Shown here in pieces: positions 31,474-32,915 of a stretch of 32,915 nucleotides of DNA. Source of the stretch: an uncultured Elusimicrobium sp. (GTDB lineage: Bacteria > Elusimicrobiota > Elusimicrobia > Elusimicrobiales > Elusimicrobiaceae); NCBI GenBank assembly GCA_902766765.1, contig CACXER010000084.1, forward strand, positions 1 through 32,915, written 5' to 3'. A program made the translations under genes and the position numbers. Within the stretch, counting starts at the first letter, position 1. Every line of letters starts with the position of its first letter. The notes under the pieces were generated by a model that ran no database searches, was not told where the DNA came from, and was given only the letters and a program-made list of their open reading frames with translations.

Positions 31474-32217
31474 ATGGCCATTATTGCCCAAAAACCGAAA
31501 AGTTTAACCGATGTGCCTATGCACTATTGCCCCGGTTGCGGCCACGGTATCGTGCACCGCTTGATGGGGGAAACGTTTGACGAACTCGGCATTGCAGACC
31601 GCGTGATCGGGATTGCCCCGGTAGGTTGCGCCGTGTTTGCCGATGACTATTTTAAATGCGATACGGTGCAAGGTGCCCACGGGCGCGGCCCGGCGATTGC
31701 CACCGGTGTCAAACGCTCCAAACCCGGTGCGATTGTGTTTTCGTACCAAGGCGACGGGGACTTGGCTTCGATCGGTATGGCGGAGATTGTCCACGCCGCT
31801 GTGCGCAGTGAAAATATTACCGTTATTTTTATCAATAACGCCATTTACGGGATGACCGGCGGACAAATGGCCCCGACCACGCTAGTCGGCCAAGTGGCTA
31901 CCACTGCCCCCAAAGGGCGCGACCCGAAATTGCAAGGGTGGCCGATCAATATGTGCGAAATGCTTGCGCAAATTACCGGCAGTAAGTTTTTGGCACGCGT
32001 AGCGGTAGACTGTCCGCAAAACGTGTTAAAAGCCAAACAGGCCATCAAGAAAGCATTTGAAAACCAGGTCAATAACGTCGGATTTTCCATGGTGGAAGTG
32101 TTATCCCAATGCCCGACCAACTGGCACGCCAGCGTGCCGCAAGCGTTGGAATTTGTGCGTACCAAAATGATGCCGCAATACCCGTTGGGAATTTTCAAAG
32201 ACGAGGGGGCGAAATAA
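31474..32217 (+). CDS. 2-oxoacid:ferredoxin oxidoreductase beta subunit (thiamine diphosphate-binding)
   Basis: A 247-residue catalytic subunit that binds thiamine diphosphate and an iron-sulfur cluster. Likely cluster cysteines include C19 and C22 (YCPGCGHG) and C52 (APVGCAVF). The diphosphate and metal motif is G93-D94-G95-D96 running to NNAIYGMTGGQMAPTT. The start follows AAAGGAGG and is 1 base behind the alpha subunit stop. The upstream extension of the frame lies in the alpha gene and is rejected. It partners the alpha, gamma and delta subunits; one-base overlap with gamma. Confidence 0.93.
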   Translation: MAIIAQKPKSLTDVPMHYCPGCGHGIVHRLMGETFDELGIADRVIGIAPVGCAVFADDYFKCDTVQGAHGRGPAIATGVKRSKPGAIVFSYQGDGDLASIGMAEIVHAAVRSENITVIFINNAIYGMTGGQMAPTTLVGQVATTAPKGRDPKLQGWPINMCEMLAQITGSKFLARVAVDCPQNVLKAKQAIKKAFENQVNNVGFSMVEVLSQCPTNWHASVPQALEFVRTKMMPQYPLGIFKDEGAK

Positions 32218-32753
32218 TGTATCAAGGTATTCGTATAGCCGGATTCGGCGGTCAAGGCGTTGTTTCTGCCGGGATTTTACTGGCGCAAGCCGGCGTGGAA
32301 GATAAAAAGAACGCCAGTTGGCTTCCTTCGTACGGGCCGGAAATGCGCGGCGGTACGGCGAACTGCTCGGTAGTGGTAACGGACGGCGAAGTCTATACGC
32401 CCATTGTGTCCGCGCCCGATACAGTCATTGTGATGAACGAACCGAGTTTGCCGAAATTTGAGCCGTTACTCAAAAAAGGCGGACTACTTATTTTGAATAG
32501 TTCGCTCGTCAATTCCCGCCCGACGCGTAAGGATATCACGGTAGTTTGTGTGCCGTGTAACGAGATTGCGCAAAAAGTCGGCATGGATCGTATTGCTAAC
32601 TTAGTGGCATTAGGAGCATTTGTAAAAGTGACGGGGGCCGTATCGTTGGATAGTGTGGCCGACGCCATGAAGAAAGTATACAAACGTGCTAAACCGGAAA
32701 TGTTGGAACTCAATAAAAAAGCGTTGCAAGCCGGCTTTGATGCGGTTAAATAA
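32217..32753 (+). CDS. 2-oxoacid:ferredoxin oxidoreductase gamma subunit
   Basis: A 178-residue gamma subunit of the POR/KOR family. The N-terminal RIAGFGGQGVVSAGILLAQAGVEDKKNASWLPSYGPEMRGGTANCSVVV is the family hallmark and includes the nucleotide-fold glycine motif and the CoA-side region. The ATG at 32217 overlaps the beta stop by one base and follows GAGGGGG. It ends the operon; a perfect inverted repeat follows 14 bases later. Confidence 0.95.
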   Translation: MYQGIRIAGFGGQGVVSAGILLAQAGVEDKKNASWLPSYGPEMRGGTANCSVVVTDGEVYTPIVSAPDTVIVMNEPSLPKFEPLLKKGGLLILNSSLVNSRPTRKDITVVCVPCNEIAQKVGMDRIANLVALGAFVKVTGAVSLDSVADAMKKVYKRAKPEMLELNKKALQAGFDAVK

Positions 32754-32767
32754 GGAATATGTTTTCA

Positions 32768-32796
32768 CAAACGGCAGAGGAAAACTCTGCCGTTTG
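32768..32796 (+). terminator. Hairpin after the oxidoreductase operon
   Basis: CAAACGGCAGAG (32768-32779) pairs perfectly over 12 bp with CTCTGCCGTTTG (32785-32796) around GAAAA. No proper U-run follows, so it may be a weak terminator or a 3' stability hairpin. Confidence 0.6.
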
Positions 32797-32822
32797 CGTG
32801 TGAAGTAAAAATTTGGTACTAT
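32794..32822 (+). promoter_or_regulatory. Possible promoter of tRNA-Phe
   Basis: TTGCGT (32794-32799), a 17-base spacer and TACTAT (32817-32822, part of TACTATATATAT) would start transcription 5-7 bases before the mature tRNA. The -35 box overlaps the end of the preceding hairpin. Box matches are only moderate. Confidence 0.4.
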
Positions 32823-32833
32823 ATATATGTAAT

Positions 32834-32905
32834 GCCGAGGTAGCTCAGTGGTAGAGCACTGGTCTGAAAAACCAGGTGTCGACAGTTCGATCCTGTCCCT
32901 CGGCA
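32834..32905 (+). tRNA. tRNA-Phe (GAA)
   Basis: A 72-base tRNA without an encoded CCA. Acceptor GCCGAGG pairs with CCTCGGC, D-arm GCTC/GAGC with a short AGTGGTA loop, anticodon stem CTGGT/ACCAG with loop CTGAAAA giving anticodon GAA (Phe), variable GTGTC, T-arm GACAG/CTGTC with loop TTCGATC, and A as discriminator base. A run of seven T follows directly and can end transcription. Confidence 0.97.
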
Positions 32906-32915
32906 TTTTTTTCGT

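Noticed and set aside
32610-32906. Minus-strand frame over the end of the gamma subunit gene and tRNA-Phe
   Set aside because: It runs antisense through a tRNA, a hairpin and the gamma subunit gene; the opening MPRDRIELSTPGFSDQCSTTELPRH is the known artefact of translating tRNA antisense.
1-32915. CRISPR array, insertion sequence, prophage or toxin-antitoxin system
   Set aside because: No regularly spaced direct repeats, transposase, integrase, phage structural gene or recognisable toxin-antitoxin pair was found on either strand.

Overview
The window looks like chromosomal DNA from an anaerobic, gut-type member of the Elusimicrobiota. This assignment is an inference from protein content. The main clues are several scattered single pilin genes with near-identical [24 protein letters not shown] amino ends, ferredoxin-dependent 2-oxoacid metabolism, and a diderm-style mre/rod plus AsmA gene set. 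Almost all of the sequence is coding, and operons are tight, with overlapping or nearly touching genes.

Layout. Positions 1-2473 are the end of the alpha ribosomal operon (rpsM tail, rpsK, rpsD, rpoA, rplQ). It runs with a 10-base gap into a cell-shape operon at 2484-8168 (mreB, an intrinsic terminator, then mreC, mreD, PBP2 and rodA). This continues into a DUF2344 (TIGR03936-type) gene, ribonuclease G and a secreted N-acetylmuramoyl-L-alanine amidase (8174-12044). The accessory-looking stretch 12045-17251 holds a large imperfect inverted repeat, a pilin, a paired half-size chromate transporter, a secreted protein that I read as a catalytically dead trypsin-fold protein, an unknown secreted protein, a YgjP-type metallopeptidase and a second pilin. 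The glycine cleavage genes gcvT-gcvH-gcvPA-gcvPB follow (17339-21600), then a third pilin on the other strand. A five-gene operon comes next (22349-27771): lipoyl/octanoyl transferase-like protein, membrane HExxH protein, AsmA-like protein, pyrE and an RlmI-like methyltransferase. A highly structured candidate RNA with its own terminator lies at 27811-28001, followed by a small coiled-coil ORF, a fourth pilin-like gene and an MFS transporter. The window ends with a VOR/KOR-type 2-oxoacid:ferredoxin oxidoreductase operon (30097-32753) and tRNA-Phe(GAA).

How the parts fit. MreBCD, PBP2, RodA and the amidase serve growth and division of the peptidoglycan wall. GcvT/H/PA/PB plus the lipoyl-transfer enzyme make most of a glycine cleavage system; the E3 (L protein) is not in the window. 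The oxidoreductase with its 2x[4Fe-4S] ferredoxin points to amino-acid or keto-acid fermentation.

Most notable observations: (1) three pilin genes share the same promoter, TTGACA, a 17-base spacer containing a run of exactly 12 A, and AATAAT, so spacer length could change by strand slippage; (2) a palindromic REPIN-like element sits between promoter and ribosome binding site of one of these pilins; (3) the secreted protein at 14146-14883 keeps the trypsin Cys42-Cys58 spacing and the Asp102 context but lacks His57 and Ser195; (4) the candidate RNA at 27811-28001 has five or more helices and no name I can give it.
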